Positions 7,831 to 16,677 of a DNA stretch of 64,000 nt are shown here, one piece after another (the stretch's first letter is position 1; the number at the start of each line of letters is the position of its first letter). The translations under genes were made by a program, and so were the position numbers. Below the pieces are notes generated by a model. The model searched no databases and was not told the origin of the DNA. It saw nothing but the letters and a program-made list of their open reading frames with translations. Source of the DNA: Phyllobacterium calauticae (GTDB lineage Bacteria > Pseudomonadota > Alphaproteobacteria > Rhizobiales > Rhizobiaceae); assembly GCF_019991125.1 (NCBI RefSeq), contig NZ_JAGENB010000005.1:62001-126000 (forward strand), given 5' to 3'.

Positions 7831-8889
7831 TTACGCGGCCGAACGCAGAACGCGCGGCAGGTTTTCGACAAGCTGGCGCCAGTCTTCGCGCTCCCCCGAA
7901 CCTTCATGACGCTTGCCAAAGAACTGGATGATCATTTCCCCTTCGGCGCCGTAGGCTTCGAGCGATGTCACATGACCGTCCTTGGTCGGTTTGCGCACGG
8001 CCCACAACTCGGCAATGTGATCGAGGCGCAGATGCATATGAAAGGTTTCATCGAGGATATTGAGCCATGGCCCCATCGCCTTGATGTTCGCAATCGGACC
8101 CGAATGAATCTGGATGCAGCCACGATTGCCGACAAAGCACATGATCGGTATCTGCTCCTGCGCCGCATGCTGCATCATGGCGCTCAAGGCGTCGCGATCC
8201 AGTGCCCAGGCATAGTCCTGCCCGATCACCTGCACCGCCTGATGGCGCGTCATCTTCAGTGAACGCAGAATGCCGAAGAACTCATGCACATCCTTCATCT
8301 GGGTCCAGCGATCCCGCAGGCCGTCCGCATCGAGTTCATGAATTTCCGCGGTCTTCTCCTCGGGCTTCGGCAAGGCCGTCAGTTCGATACTCTGCGACTG
8401 GTCGTCGAGACGCAGCTTGGCGACAAGTGCGTGGTAGGCATCAAGATCCGAAGCGGGGCGCAGATGGATTTTGTGGATTGCCTCACCGGCGGCATCGAAG
8501 AACTGGAGACTGCGGCGGGTGAATTCGCCATCCTGCTTTTCCACCGCAAAGCCGTGCGCCCAGCTGTCGGGAAACAGCCGCAGATCGATCTGTTCGCCCA
8601 GCAGCATGGAGGCGTGCTTGCCGACGATGGGCTTGTCGTAGACGCCAATCTTTTCGTGCACGGCGCTTTCGTTGCGCGTCAGCGCCATCACCTCGCCGAG
8701 GGTCTGTATCTCGGTCAGGAAGGTCTCGATGCGCGGGGTGATGCGAATGACATTGAGGCCGCAAAAGGCTGCTACCAGATCAGCCTCGGTGATGCCAAGC
8801 TGCTGGGCAAGATCGCGCTCGCGCATTTTGGGGTTGTCTGCCCGAGCTTGCCGGATGTCCTGGGGTGCTGGCTTGTGCGTATCAGTCAT
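7831..8889 (-). CDS. hmuS: Haem-degrading/handling protein HmuS
   Basis: Cytoplasmic HemS/ChuS/HmuS-family protein, 352 residues, made of the usual tandem repeat of two similar halves (about 1-170 and 190-350). Members bind imported haem and either degrade it or pass it on. Visible family features are the N-terminal KMRERDLAQQLGI segment and the C-terminal GREDWRQLVENL-like end. It lies between hemP and hmuT, 25 bp after hemP, so it is part of the same operon. Confidence 0.92.
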   Translation of the reverse strand: MTDTHKPAPQDIRQARADNPKMRERDLAQQLGITEADLVAAFCGLNVIRITPRIETFLTEIQTLGEVMALTRNESAVHEKIGVYDKPIVGKHASMLLGEQIDLRLFPDSWAHGFAVEKQDGEFTRRSLQFFDAAGEAIHKIHLRPASDLDAYHALVAKLRLDDQSQSIELTALPKPEEKTAEIHELDADGLRDRWTQMKDVHEFFGILRSLKMTRHQAVQVIGQDYAWALDRDALSAMMQHAAQEQIPIMCFVGNRGCIQIHSGPIANIKAMGPWLNILDETFHMHLRLDHIAELWAVRKPTKDGHVTSLEAYGAEGEMIIQFFGKRHEGSGEREDWRQLVENLPRVLRSAA

Positions 8890-8913
8890 TGTCTTCGGAT
8901 GCCTATCAATGCG

Positions 8914-9123
8914 TTACTTGTTGAGAATGAGTTTGCCCTGGCGGGTGATTTTCAGGCGGTAAAGCGAGCCGGCATGTTCGATGCCGACTTCGTTGGAGCC
9001 GTCGAACAGGATCTCGCTGCCGTAAACGCGCATATCCGTTTGCCGGACCGGCATGATTTCGCGTGCGAGCGGGGCCAGCCTCGGAAGCCGGACTTGAAGA
9101 TCGATGATTTGGCGTCGTGACAT
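8914..9123 (-). CDS. hemP: Haemin uptake protein HemP/HmuP
   Basis: Small 69-residue protein ending in LYRLKITRQGKLILNK, the hallmark of the HemP family; ends of this kind are almost invariant. In Bradyrhizobium the homologue HmuP is a co-activator of haem-uptake genes together with Irr; whether that applies here is inference. It is the first gene of the operon hemP-hmuS-hmuT-hmuU-hmuV. The TonB-dependent haem receptor often found nearby is not in this window. Confidence 0.88.
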   Translation of the reverse strand: MSRRQIIDLQVRLPRLAPLAREIMPVRQTDMRVYGSEILFDGSNEVGIEHAGSLYRLKITRQGKLILNK

Positions 9124-9180
9124 TGCAGGCCAGCCTTTTCGTGCTGTCGCTGCCGGAATGCTCCGGCAACGGATAGTTCA

Positions 9181-9240
9181 AACTTGACTCGTATGATCAT
9201 ATTTATTACTCAACATAAAGAGGAGTCAACGAGTCAAGTT
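9181..9240 (-). promoter_or_regulatory. hemP promoter with iron-responsive box and 11-bp inverted repeat
   Basis: TGA-N9-TCA at 9185-9199 matches the iron-responsive operator of RirA-type regulators in rhizobia. Candidate -35 TTGACT (complement 9224-9229) and -10 ATAAAT (complement 9201-9206) are 17 bp apart on the minus strand, putting the box just past the -10, suited to repression. AACTTGACTCG (9181-9191) and CGAGTCAAGTT (9230-9240) are perfect inverted repeats that frame the whole promoter. Confidence 0.55.
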
Positions 9241-9476
9241 AGTTGGCGCTTGAAAAACATCACAAAATTGCAAGCGCGCTGACCGCGAGCCTGCAAAAAA
9301 CTCTTGAAGTTCGCGCTATCCCAGCAAGCGCAACGGCTGGAAATTTCGGCGTGCGAAGCGCAATTTGCGGCAGGAAATGGTTTGAGCATGACCGCTGCTC
9401 CAGCCATGATGAAGCCTGCTGCAACAGGGAAGGCGTCGGGGTACGAGTCCTCCCCGGCGCCAACCCTGACAAAAGA
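9241..9476. other. Intergenic stretch without an assigned gene
   Basis: This stretch lies between the hemP promoter and the terminator of the sugar operon. I see no convincing coding frame. A segment near 9436-9463 resembles a tRNA T-arm and acceptor end (GGGGTACGAGTCCTCCCC followed by GGCGCCA), but no matching 5' half was found at tRNA distance. A small RNA cannot be excluded. Confidence 0.3.
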
Positions 9477-9498
9477 AAAAGGCCCTTGCGGGCCTTTT
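9477..9498 (-). terminator. Terminator of the sugar-importer operon
   Basis: AAAAGGCCC, TTGC, GGGCCTTTT form a GC-rich stem with flanking A and T tracts, 36 bases past the stop of the binding-protein gene. On the minus strand it is followed by TTTTTCTTTTG. It could also work on the plus strand. Confidence 0.85.
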
Positions 9499-9533
9499 CC
9501 ATGTGCAGACTGATCATGTCTTGATCGTGGAGA

Positions 9534-10478
9534 TCAGAACGGCGAATCAGGGAAGTAGAATTCCTTGGCATTGTCCTTGGTGACCAGGGTGGCATCCAGG
9601 ATGTATTTGCCGCGTACAGGAACCTGATCGTAGAAATTGGCAACCGTCAGTTCGAGTGCCGTTGCGATCATGGACGGCGGATAGAGAACATTGATCGGTG
9701 TCATGGCATCGCCATCGCTGACACGCTTGATCATGTCCTTCATGCCGGCACCGCCGATGACCATCTTGATATCGGTACGCTTGGCCTGGCTGATGGCCTC
9801 GAGCACGCCGACGGCCATGTCGTCATCCTGGCACCAGACAGCATCGATCTTCGGGAACTTGGTCAGATAGTCCTGCATGACCTTGAAGGCGTCATCGCGT
9901 GACCAGTTGCCGAACTGCTTGTCGAGCACCTTGATACCGCTTCCGGCAATGGCTTCGTCAAAACCCTTCTGGCGTTCTTCGTCAATGACGATCGGCAGGC
10001 CGCGAATGACCACGACGTCAGCGGTGCCAAGCTTGTCTTTCAGATATTTGCCGGCGACACGGCCGAGCTCCGGATTGTTGCCGGCGACATACAGATCCTG
10101 AATGCTCTGATCGGATAGGGCGCGGTCGACAACCGTGACGAATACGCCCTTTGCCTTGACCTGACGGATCGGGTCGGTCAGTTCGTCGGAATTATGCGGC
10201 AGGGTGACGAGGGCATCGATCCCCTGCGTGGTCAGGTCTTCGAGCGCATTGGCCTGGGAAGCACCATCGGGTGATGTCTTGATGGTGATCTTGAGGCCGG
10301 GATGGTTGGCCTCGAGAATCTTGGCCGCCCGTTCTGCGTGATAGACGACGCCGCCTGTCCAGCCATGATCGGCAGCCGGAATGGAAACGGCGATATTGAC
10401 TTTCTTGTCTGCGGCGTGAGCCAGGACCATGCTTGACGCGAGCAGCGCGCCGGCAAGTCCCACGATGAGTTTACGCAT
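9534..10478 (-). CDS. Sugar ABC importer, ribose-type periplasmic binding protein
   Basis: 314 residues with a signal peptide (1-22, cleavage after AHA) and a Peripla_BP_4 (RbsB-like) fold. It captures a sugar or polyol and delivers it to the permease at 10560-11570. Seen in the sequence: ADHGWTGGVVYHAERAAK, a two-domain pattern with GNNPELGRVAGKYLKDKLG and WCQDDDMAVGVLEA. It is the last gene of a six-gene operon, before a strong terminator. The exact sugar is not evident. Confidence 0.9.
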   Translation of the reverse strand: MRKLIVGLAGALLASSMVLAHAADKKVNIAVSIPAADHGWTGGVVYHAERAAKILEANHPGLKITIKTSPDGASQANALEDLTTQGIDALVTLPHNSDELTDPIRQVKAKGVFVTVVDRALSDQSIQDLYVAGNNPELGRVAGKYLKDKLGTADVVVIRGLPIVIDEERQKGFDEAIAGSGIKVLDKQFGNWSRDDAFKVMQDYLTKFPKIDAVWCQDDDMAVGVLEAISQAKRTDIKMVIGGAGMKDMIKRVSDGDAMTPINVLYPPSMIATALELTVANFYDQVPVRGKYILDATLVTKDNAKEFYFPDSPF

Positions 10479-10559
10479 ATTTCTCTCCCAAATATTCTAC
10501 GGGCCTTTGTGTCGAGGTCGGCGGGTGGCCCATTCTCCCCCTCCCAAACTTTATCGCCA

Positions 10560-11570
10560 TTATCCCTTGCGCTGCAGCGTCCGCTGCACCAGCATGGCGA
10601 TGATGATGATGACGCCCTGAACCGCCCCGATCAGATATTCACTGACGAAGTTGGACAGGACCATGATGTTGCCGACGATCTCCAGCATGAAGGCGCCGCA
10701 GATGGTTCCCCAGATGCGCCCGACGCCGCCTTTCAGCGCCGTGCCGCCAATGACGACCGCCGTGATGGCCTGCAACTCCCACAGCATACCTGTCGTGGTG
10801 GTTGCGGCACCCAGCCTCGGGACGTAAACCACAACAGCAATGGCGACACAGATGCCCTGAATGACATAGGTCATGGCGCGGACACGATTGACGTGGATGC
10901 CGGAATACCGCGCGACGTCTTCGTTGGAACCGACCGCGATGACGTGCCGGCCAAAGGAGGTCTTGTAGAGGATGAAGGCACCGAGCAAACCGACGGCGAT
11001 GATGATCCAGACCGGTATCGGCAGTCCGAGAACCGTGCCGGTATAGACCGGCCGGAACAGATTGCGCATTTCACTGGATTTCATGGCAATCGATCCGCCA
11101 TTGGCAAGCCAGACCGTGACGGAGCGGTAGATGGCCATTGTTCCAAGCGTCACGATAAACGGTTCGATCCGCCCCAGCGTCGTGACGGCGCCGTTCACCA
11201 GCCCGGCGCCTGCCCCGACGCCGATGGCGATGACGACACCGGCGGCCAGCATGGCGAAATTGCCGTCGATGGCGGCAGAATTCAGGAACAGGATCATGAT
11301 GCCGGCGACAAGCGCAGCCATCGATCCCACCGACAGATCAAGCCCGCCTGCCGAAATCACGAAGGTCGCTCCAACCGCGATGATGGCGATGAAGGACGAG
11401 CGGGTCAGCACGTTCAATATATTGTCGATGCCGATGAAGCTTGGATTGACCAGGGCGCCCAGAACGAAAAGCGCGGCAAGCGCCAGGAACGGCGCAACCG
11501 CCGTCTTGTCGATATCCGCCAGCTTGCGGCCAAGGCCGCGCGTGTCGGTATTTGCTTGCGTATCGCTCAT
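10560..11570 (-). CDS. Sugar ABC importer permease (RbsC-like)
   Basis: 336-residue inner-membrane permease of the ribose/xylose class (BPD_transp_2), with 8 to 10 hydrophobic segments. Typical features are AVGATFVISAGGLDLSVGSM near residue 95 and GGTALKGGVGRIWGT near 275. It is the transmembrane channel for the ATPase encoded just upstream. Its start overlaps the ATPase stop by 4 bases (ATGA), implying coupled translation; the stop is 81 bp before the binding-protein start. Confidence 0.92.
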   Translation of the reverse strand: MSDTQANTDTRGLGRKLADIDKTAVAPFLALAALFVLGALVNPSFIGIDNILNVLTRSSFIAIIAVGATFVISAGGLDLSVGSMAALVAGIMILFLNSAAIDGNFAMLAAGVVIAIGVGAGAGLVNGAVTTLGRIEPFIVTLGTMAIYRSVTVWLANGGSIAMKSSEMRNLFRPVYTGTVLGLPIPVWIIIAVGLLGAFILYKTSFGRHVIAVGSNEDVARYSGIHVNRVRAMTYVIQGICVAIAVVVYVPRLGAATTTTGMLWELQAITAVVIGGTALKGGVGRIWGTICGAFMLEIVGNIMVLSNFVSEYLIGAVQGVIIIIAMLVQRTLQRKG

Positions 11571-13117
11571 GCGGACCCCGTTGCGTATAGTTCTGCTTCG
11601 TTTGTTTTGACGCCGGTGGCGTAGACGACGATTTCATCTTCCGTCATCGCGTCACCCGAGACCTCGCCGACAATGCGCGCGGAGCGCATGACAAGGATGC
11701 GGTGACAGATGCCGATCAGCTCCTGCATCTCGGACGAGATGACGATGACCGATTTTCCTGACCTGGCGAGATCGGCGATGAACCTGTAGATCTGTTCCTT
11801 GGTGCCGATATCGATGCCGCGGGTCGGCTCATCGATGATGACGATGCTCGGATCAAGCAGCATCATCTTGGCGAGCAACAGCTTTTGCTGATTGCCGCCG
11901 GACAACTGGCCCGCCAGCAGATCGCGCCGCCGGGCCCGGATGTCGAATTCGGCAATCGCCTTGTCCAGCCCCTGTTCTTCCTGCTTGCGCTCGATGAGCG
12001 GGCCTTTGGTGAATTTTTCCAATGAGGCCAGCGTGAGGTTCGTCCGCAGGTTCTGTGCCAGAAGCAGTCCCTTGCCCTTGCGGTCTTCGCTCAGGTAGAC
12101 AATCCCGGCGGCCATGCTGTCGCGCACGCTGTGAAACCGCACCGGCTTGCCGTTCAATTTGACCTGCCCATGTCCGGCACGCAGCCCGACAATGCCTTCG
12201 AACAGCTCAGTCCGTCCGGCGCCGATCAGCCCGGCAAAGCCGAGAATTTCACCTTTGCGCAAGGCGAACGAGGCGCTGCGGGCATAACCCGGAACGTCGA
12301 AATTGCTCACATCAAGGATCGTCTCGCGCGTCGCGGTCTCTTCCCTTTCGGGATAGAGCTTCGACATATCGCGTCCGACCATCAGCTTGGCCATGTCAAC
12401 GGGCTGCAATTCCGAGGCATTGCGGGTTGCGATGAGCTTGCCGTCGCGCAGCACGGTGATGCGGTCGGCAATGGCGGCAACCTCCGGCAGGCGGTGGGAA
12501 ATATAGAGAACAGCGACGTTCTGGTCGCGCAGGTTGCGGATCACCTTGAGCAGCGCTTCGGTCTCATAGGGCGTGAGGGATGCCGTGGGTTCATCGAAAA
12601 TCACGACGCGGTGCGGCACCTGCAGCGCGCGGGCAATCTGCACGAGCTGGCGCCGCGCAATGGATAGCCGCGACACCGGTGTTGTCGGATCAATATCAGC
12701 ACCGAGCTTGCGCACGGCTTCGGCAGCCAGCCGGTTCATCTCGCGGTCATTGACCATGAGACCGCGTTTCAACTCGCGGCCCATGAAAATATTCTGTGCG
12801 ACCGTCAAATGCGGTGCGAGCAGGATTTCCTGGTGCACCAGCACAAGGCCGCGATGTTCCGCATCGACGGGACCGGCGAGGGTCACGTCCTCCCCATCCA
12901 TCGCAACCGAGCCGCGGGTCGGCTGCAGATGGCCGCTCAGAAGCTTCATCAGCGTCGATTTGCCCGCACCGTTCTCGCCGATGATTGCATGCACCTCGCC
13001 GGGCTGGATGGTGAGGCTGATATCAGTCAGCACCTCCACCGGCCCGAAAGCCTTGGCGATGCCCCGGGCTTCAAGCACGGGCGCTCCGTCGTTGCGATGG
13101 GTTTGGTCGCTGTTCAT
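11567..13117 (-). CDS. Sugar ABC importer ATPase, double-domain (RbsA-like)
   Basis: 516 residues with two fused ATPase halves, as in RbsA/MglA. The N-terminal half has Walker A GENGAGKST (near residue 47) and the C-terminal half the signature LSGGNQQK with Walker B IVIIDEP (near 435). The second half has a degenerate P-loop (GLIGAGRTE), normal for this family. The ATG at 13117 shares one base with the stop of the upstream dehydrogenase. It powers the permease encoded directly downstream. Confidence 0.92.
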   Translation of the reverse strand: MNSDQTHRNDGAPVLEARGIAKAFGPVEVLTDISLTIQPGEVHAIIGENGAGKSTLMKLLSGHLQPTRGSVAMDGEDVTLAGPVDAEHRGLVLVHQEILLAPHLTVAQNIFMGRELKRGLMVNDREMNRLAAEAVRKLGADIDPTTPVSRLSIARRQLVQIARALQVPHRVVIFDEPTASLTPYETEALLKVIRNLRDQNVAVLYISHRLPEVAAIADRITVLRDGKLIATRNASELQPVDMAKLMVGRDMSKLYPEREETATRETILDVSNFDVPGYARSASFALRKGEILGFAGLIGAGRTELFEGIVGLRAGHGQVKLNGKPVRFHSVRDSMAAGIVYLSEDRKGKGLLLAQNLRTNLTLASLEKFTKGPLIERKQEEQGLDKAIAEFDIRARRRDLLAGQLSGGNQQKLLLAKMMLLDPSIVIIDEPTRGIDIGTKEQIYRFIADLARSGKSVIVISSEMQELIGICHRILVMRSARIVGEVSGDAMTEDEIVVYATGVKTNEAELYATGSA

Positions 13118-14289
13118 CACACCTTCGTCCACACGCCGCCGGCTTTGGAGGACTTTACCGCCGCATCGATGAACTCCATGCCGGCAAGTCCATCCTCGAC
13201 CGTCGGATAAATCACATCCTTCGGTGTCTTCTTGCCCGTCCGGGCGGCAATGATCGCCTGTGCGGCTTCCGTATAGATATTGGCAAAACCTTCAAGATAG
13301 CCTTCCGGATGACCACCGGGAACGCGTGTGACACGGGCGGCTTCCGGCGACGCGCCGGCTCCGCCGCGGGTCAGCAATTGCTTGGGTTTGCCGAACGGCG
13401 TGTACCAGAGATAGTTCGGATCGGCCTGCGTCCATTCCAGCCCGCCCTTTGTGCCGTACACACGAAGTTTGAGGCCATTCTCGTGCCCGGGTGCTACCTG
13501 GCTTGCCCAGAGCATGCCCTTGGCGCCGCCATCGAAGCGCATCAGGATCTGCACGTCGTCATCGAGCTTGCGGCCTTCGACGAAGCTGGTGAGTTCGGCG
13601 CACAGCTGCTTCAGCGTCAGGCCGGAAACAAAACAGGCAAGGTTATAGGCGTGCGTGCCGATATCGCCGATGGCGCCGCCTGCGCCCGAACGCGCCGGAT
13701 CGGTACGCCATTCCGCCTGCTTCGATCCTGAGTCCTCCGCTTTTTCGGTCAGCCAGTCCTGCGGGTATTCGGCCTGCACCAGACGGATCTTGCCAAGGAC
13801 ACCCTTTTCGACCATGGCGCGGGCCTGCCGGATCATGGGGTAACCGGTGTAATTGTGAGTCACGGCAAAAATCTTGCCGGTCTTCTTCACCAATGCCACG
13901 AGTTCCTTCGCGTCCTTCACCGTTGTCGTCAGCGGCTTGTCGCAGATCACATGGATGCCCGCTTTCAGAAACGCTTTTGCGGCGGGTGCATGCATATGGT
14001 TCGGGGTAACGATCGCCACCGCCTCGATCCCATCCGGGCGCTTGGCTTCCGCTTTCGCCATCTCTTCGAAAGAACCATAGGCACGGTCTTCCGCAATGCC
14101 GAGCTCCTTCGCCGAGGCCTTGGCGCGCGCCGGATCGGAAGACAGGGCTCCGGCGACGAGCTCGTATTGATCGTCGATGCGCATGGCGATGCGATGCACG
14201 GCGCCGATGAAGGCGCCCTGCCCTCCTCCGACCATGCCGATGCGAATGCGCCGGGTTGCCGCTTTTTCTCTGCTTGCTTCAATAGCCAT
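13117..14289 (-). CDS. Gfo/Idh/MocA-family NAD(P)-dependent dehydrogenase
   Basis: 390-residue cytoplasmic oxidoreductase with an N-terminal Rossmann fold (IGMVGGGQGAFIGAVHR, about residues 18-34) and the family motif CDKPLTT near residue 120. Relatives oxidise or interconvert sugars, inositols and their derivatives. It lies between an isomerase gene and the importer genes in one operon, so it very likely acts on the imported sugar. A MocA/inositol-dehydrogenase role is possible; the substrate cannot be told. Confidence 0.88.
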   Translation of the reverse strand: MAIEASREKAATRRIRIGMVGGGQGAFIGAVHRIAMRIDDQYELVAGALSSDPARAKASAKELGIAEDRAYGSFEEMAKAEAKRPDGIEAVAIVTPNHMHAPAAKAFLKAGIHVICDKPLTTTVKDAKELVALVKKTGKIFAVTHNYTGYPMIRQARAMVEKGVLGKIRLVQAEYPQDWLTEKAEDSGSKQAEWRTDPARSGAGGAIGDIGTHAYNLACFVSGLTLKQLCAELTSFVEGRKLDDDVQILMRFDGGAKGMLWASQVAPGHENGLKLRVYGTKGGLEWTQADPNYLWYTPFGKPKQLLTRGGAGASPEAARVTRVPGGHPEGYLEGFANIYTEAAQAIIAARTGKKTPKDVIYPTVEDGLAGMEFIDAAVKSSKAGGVWTKV

Positions 14290-14307
14290 TGCCGCTTCCT
14301 TCCGTTC

Positions 14308-15363
14308 TTATACCAGACCAAGGATATGGCGGTTGGCCGCGTCGTCAGTTCCTGCGCCAGCGAAATCATCGAATGCCCTTTCGGTCACGCGGATCAGATG
14401 TGCGTTGATGAATTCAGCGCCTTCACGTGCACCGTCTTCCGGATGCTTGAGTGCGCATTCCCATTCCAGCACCGCCCAGCCATCGAAGTCATAAGCCGTC
14501 AGCTTGGAAAAGACGGCGCCAAAATCCACCTGTCCGTCACCGAGCGAACGGAAACGGCCGGCACGATTCACCCAGGACTGGAAACCGCCATAGACACCCT
14601 GACGGCCGGTCGGGTTGAATTCGGCGTCCTTGACGTGAAAAGCCTTGATGCGCTCGTGATAGATGTCGATGTAGTCTAGATAGTCGAGCTGCTGCAGCAC
14701 GAAGTGCGAGGGATCATAAAGCAGGTTGGCGCGCGGATGATTGTTCACGCGCTCCAGGAACATCTCGTAGGTGATGCCGTCATGCAGGTCTTCGCCCGGA
14801 TGGATTTCATAGGCCGCATCGACACCCTGTTCATCGAGGTAGTTGAGGATCGGTGTCCAGCGCTTGGCCAGTTCGTCGAATGCCGCTTCGACGAGACCGG
14901 CAGGCCGCTGCGGAAAGGGATAGAGGAATGGCCAGGCCAGTGCGCCCGAGAATGTCGGCATGACTTTCAGGCCAAGATGGTTGGAGGCACGTGCGGCGCG
15001 CTTGACCTGATCGACGGCCCATTCCTGGCGGGCCTTGGGGTTGCCATGCACTTCAGGCACGGCAAAACCGTCCATCAGTTCATCGTAGACCGGATGAACG
15101 GCGACGAGCTGGCCCTGCAGATGGGTTGAAAGCTCGGTGATGGTGAGCCCATGCGCATGGGCAATGCCGGCGACTTCATCGCAATAGGTCTTGGAGTCCG
15201 AGGCCTTCTTGAGATCGAACAGCCGCGCATCCCAGGTGGGAATTTGAACACCCTTGTAGCCGAGGGATGCTGCCCATTGGCAGATCGCGTCGAATGAGTT
15301 GAACGGCGCCGCATCACCCGCAAACTGTGCGAGGAAAATGGCTGGTCCCTTGATCGTCTTCAT
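14308..15363 (-). CDS. Sugar phosphate isomerase/epimerase (xylose-isomerase-like TIM barrel)
   Basis: 351-residue AP-endonuclease-2-type TIM barrel. Putative metal-binding residues are seen in YEIHPGEDLHDG (near 205), NLLYDPSHFVLQ (near 235), IKAFHVKDAEF (near 262) and the terminal WAVLEWECA. Such enzymes act as isomerases, epimerases or dehydratases on sugars and inosose. ATG at 15363 has GGAGGAGACGAG upstream. Pairing with a Gfo/Idh/MocA dehydrogenase is a recurring catabolic arrangement. Confidence 0.85.
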   Translation of the reverse strand: MKTIKGPAIFLAQFAGDAAPFNSFDAICQWAASLGYKGVQIPTWDARLFDLKKASDSKTYCDEVAGIAHAHGLTITELSTHLQGQLVAVHPVYDELMDGFAVPEVHGNPKARQEWAVDQVKRAARASNHLGLKVMPTFSGALAWPFLYPFPQRPAGLVEAAFDELAKRWTPILNYLDEQGVDAAYEIHPGEDLHDGITYEMFLERVNNHPRANLLYDPSHFVLQQLDYLDYIDIYHERIKAFHVKDAEFNPTGRQGVYGGFQSWVNRAGRFRSLGDGQVDFGAVFSKLTAYDFDGWAVLEWECALKHPEDGAREGAEFINAHLIRVTERAFDDFAGAGTDDAANRHILGLV

Positions 15364-15420
15364 GTCTCGTCTCCTCCAATTCATGCGGGCGCCTCGGGCA
15401 GGCACCTCTCCGGTTTCTGT

Positions 15421-16446
15421 TCAGGGCATGTTGTCCCTGAGAAAAATATCGATGCGGATATGTTCCTGCCCCGGTACGATGGGACGGCCTTCGCGCAGGG
15501 CAGTGAGAATGCGCGCGGTGCTACGCGCCATATGCCCGACATCCTGATTGATGAGCGCATCCACGGTGCCGCGCACCAGATGGCGGCGGGTCGAGGCGGT
15601 GAGTTCATGCGCCACGAAAATCACGTCGGAGACACGGCCGGTTGCTTCGAGCGCAGCAACGACACCCGCCTGACCGCCGCCAGCGTTGTAGATGGCGACC
15701 AGATCGGGATGATCGCGCAGCAGCGATCGCGAGACTGTCTCAACGCGTGCATTCTCGTCGCGTGCTTCCCGCACGGGCAGAACTTCAAGATTGGCGTATT
15801 CGCGGGAAATGACCTGTTCGAAACCGAACTGCCGCTCCACGTGGTCGCGCAGGGCCAGCGAGCCGGCAATCATGCCGACTTTGCCCTTGCGCGGTCCGAC
15901 AAAGCGGCCAATCAGCGATGCAGCGGTGCGGCCGGCGGCGTAGTTGTCGATGCCGACAAAATGGGCGCGGCGCGAATTCGGCACATCGGAAACCAGTGTC
16001 AGGACAACCACACCCCTGTCGGCAAGGGCGTTGATGGCTTCTGTCACGGCGGGATGGTCGAGCGCGACGACAGCGACGCCGTCGATGCTGGAGGGCAGCC
16101 GTTCGAGCGCCGCCGCCAAAGCCTCGCCGTCGAAAGTATCGACATATTGAATGGAAAGCCGCACGCGTTCCTGCAGCTGGCGTTCGCGGGTTGCACGAAA
16201 CTCCGCATCCAGCGCCTGCATGAATTCGTTTTCGCCGGTCGGCAGGATAATCCGGAAATCATAGTCCCGTCCGCGCGCAAGCCGCGATGCGTGCTGATCC
16301 GGATGAAATCCAAGCAGCTTGATGGCCGCGTTAACGCGTTCGATGGTGCGCGCATGCACACCATTCCGCCCGTTCACAACACGATCAACCGTTGCAAGAC
16401 TGACACCGGCTTCTCGGGCGACGTCTTCAAGCGTCATCTTTACCAC
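15421..16446 (-). CDS. LacI-family regulator of the sugar operon
   Basis: 341 residues: N-terminal LacI helix-turn-helix (MTLEDVAREAGVSLATVDRVVNGRNGVHARTIERV shown in pieces at residues 4-38) and a periplasmic-binding-protein-like effector domain related to RbsR. The start is GTG at 16446, because GGAGGA lies 8 nt upstream; the ATG three codons later is too far from it. As first gene of the operon 16446-9534 it probably controls itself and the importer and dehydrogenase genes, with the sugar or a product as effector. Confidence 0.9.
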   Translation of the reverse strand: MVKMTLEDVAREAGVSLATVDRVVNGRNGVHARTIERVNAAIKLLGFHPDQHASRLARGRDYDFRIILPTGENEFMQALDAEFRATRERQLQERVRLSIQYVDTFDGEALAAALERLPSSIDGVAVVALDHPAVTEAINALADRGVVVLTLVSDVPNSRRAHFVGIDNYAAGRTAASLIGRFVGPRKGKVGMIAGSLALRDHVERQFGFEQVISREYANLEVLPVREARDENARVETVSRSLLRDHPDLVAIYNAGGGQAGVVAALEATGRVSDVIFVAHELTASTRRHLVRGTVDALINQDVGHMARSTARILTALREGRPIVPGQEHIRIDIFLRDNMP

Positions 16447-16608
16447 GAGAATTCTCCTCCGCTTGATATACTAGTTCGGCGAAATGAGGTGTGCAACTCT
16501 TTTTGACGGGTTTTGATGGGAATTTTGATGGACGCAATGTTGTCCTGCTGCAACTTGCGTGTCGTGGTGTTGATCGCTGGCAACGATGTGAGCAACGCAT
16601 GCCTTGAG

Positions 16609-16638
16609 CAAGGTCACCGTCTCACGACAGTGACCTTG
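16609..16638 (-). terminator. Hairpin downstream of the SDR gene
   Basis: CAAGGTCAC (16609-16617) and GTGACCTTG (16630-16638) are perfect inverted repeats with a 12-nt loop, 40 bases past the SDR stop. No U-tract follows on the minus strand, so it may be a terminator or an operator. Confidence 0.35.
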
Positions 16639-16677
16639 CCCGAATTGTCCGATTGATGCGGAGTTTGACTGTTTAAA

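Noticed and set aside
9436-9463. tRNA-like 3' end (T-arm and acceptor look-alike)
   Set aside because: No acceptor 5' strand or anticodon arm at 70-95 nt upstream on the plus strand, and none found on the other strand.
10509-11624. Long plus-strand frame opposite the sugar permease
   Set aside because: Antisense shadow rich in Asp, Arg, Gly; the real permease frame on the minus strand is clear.
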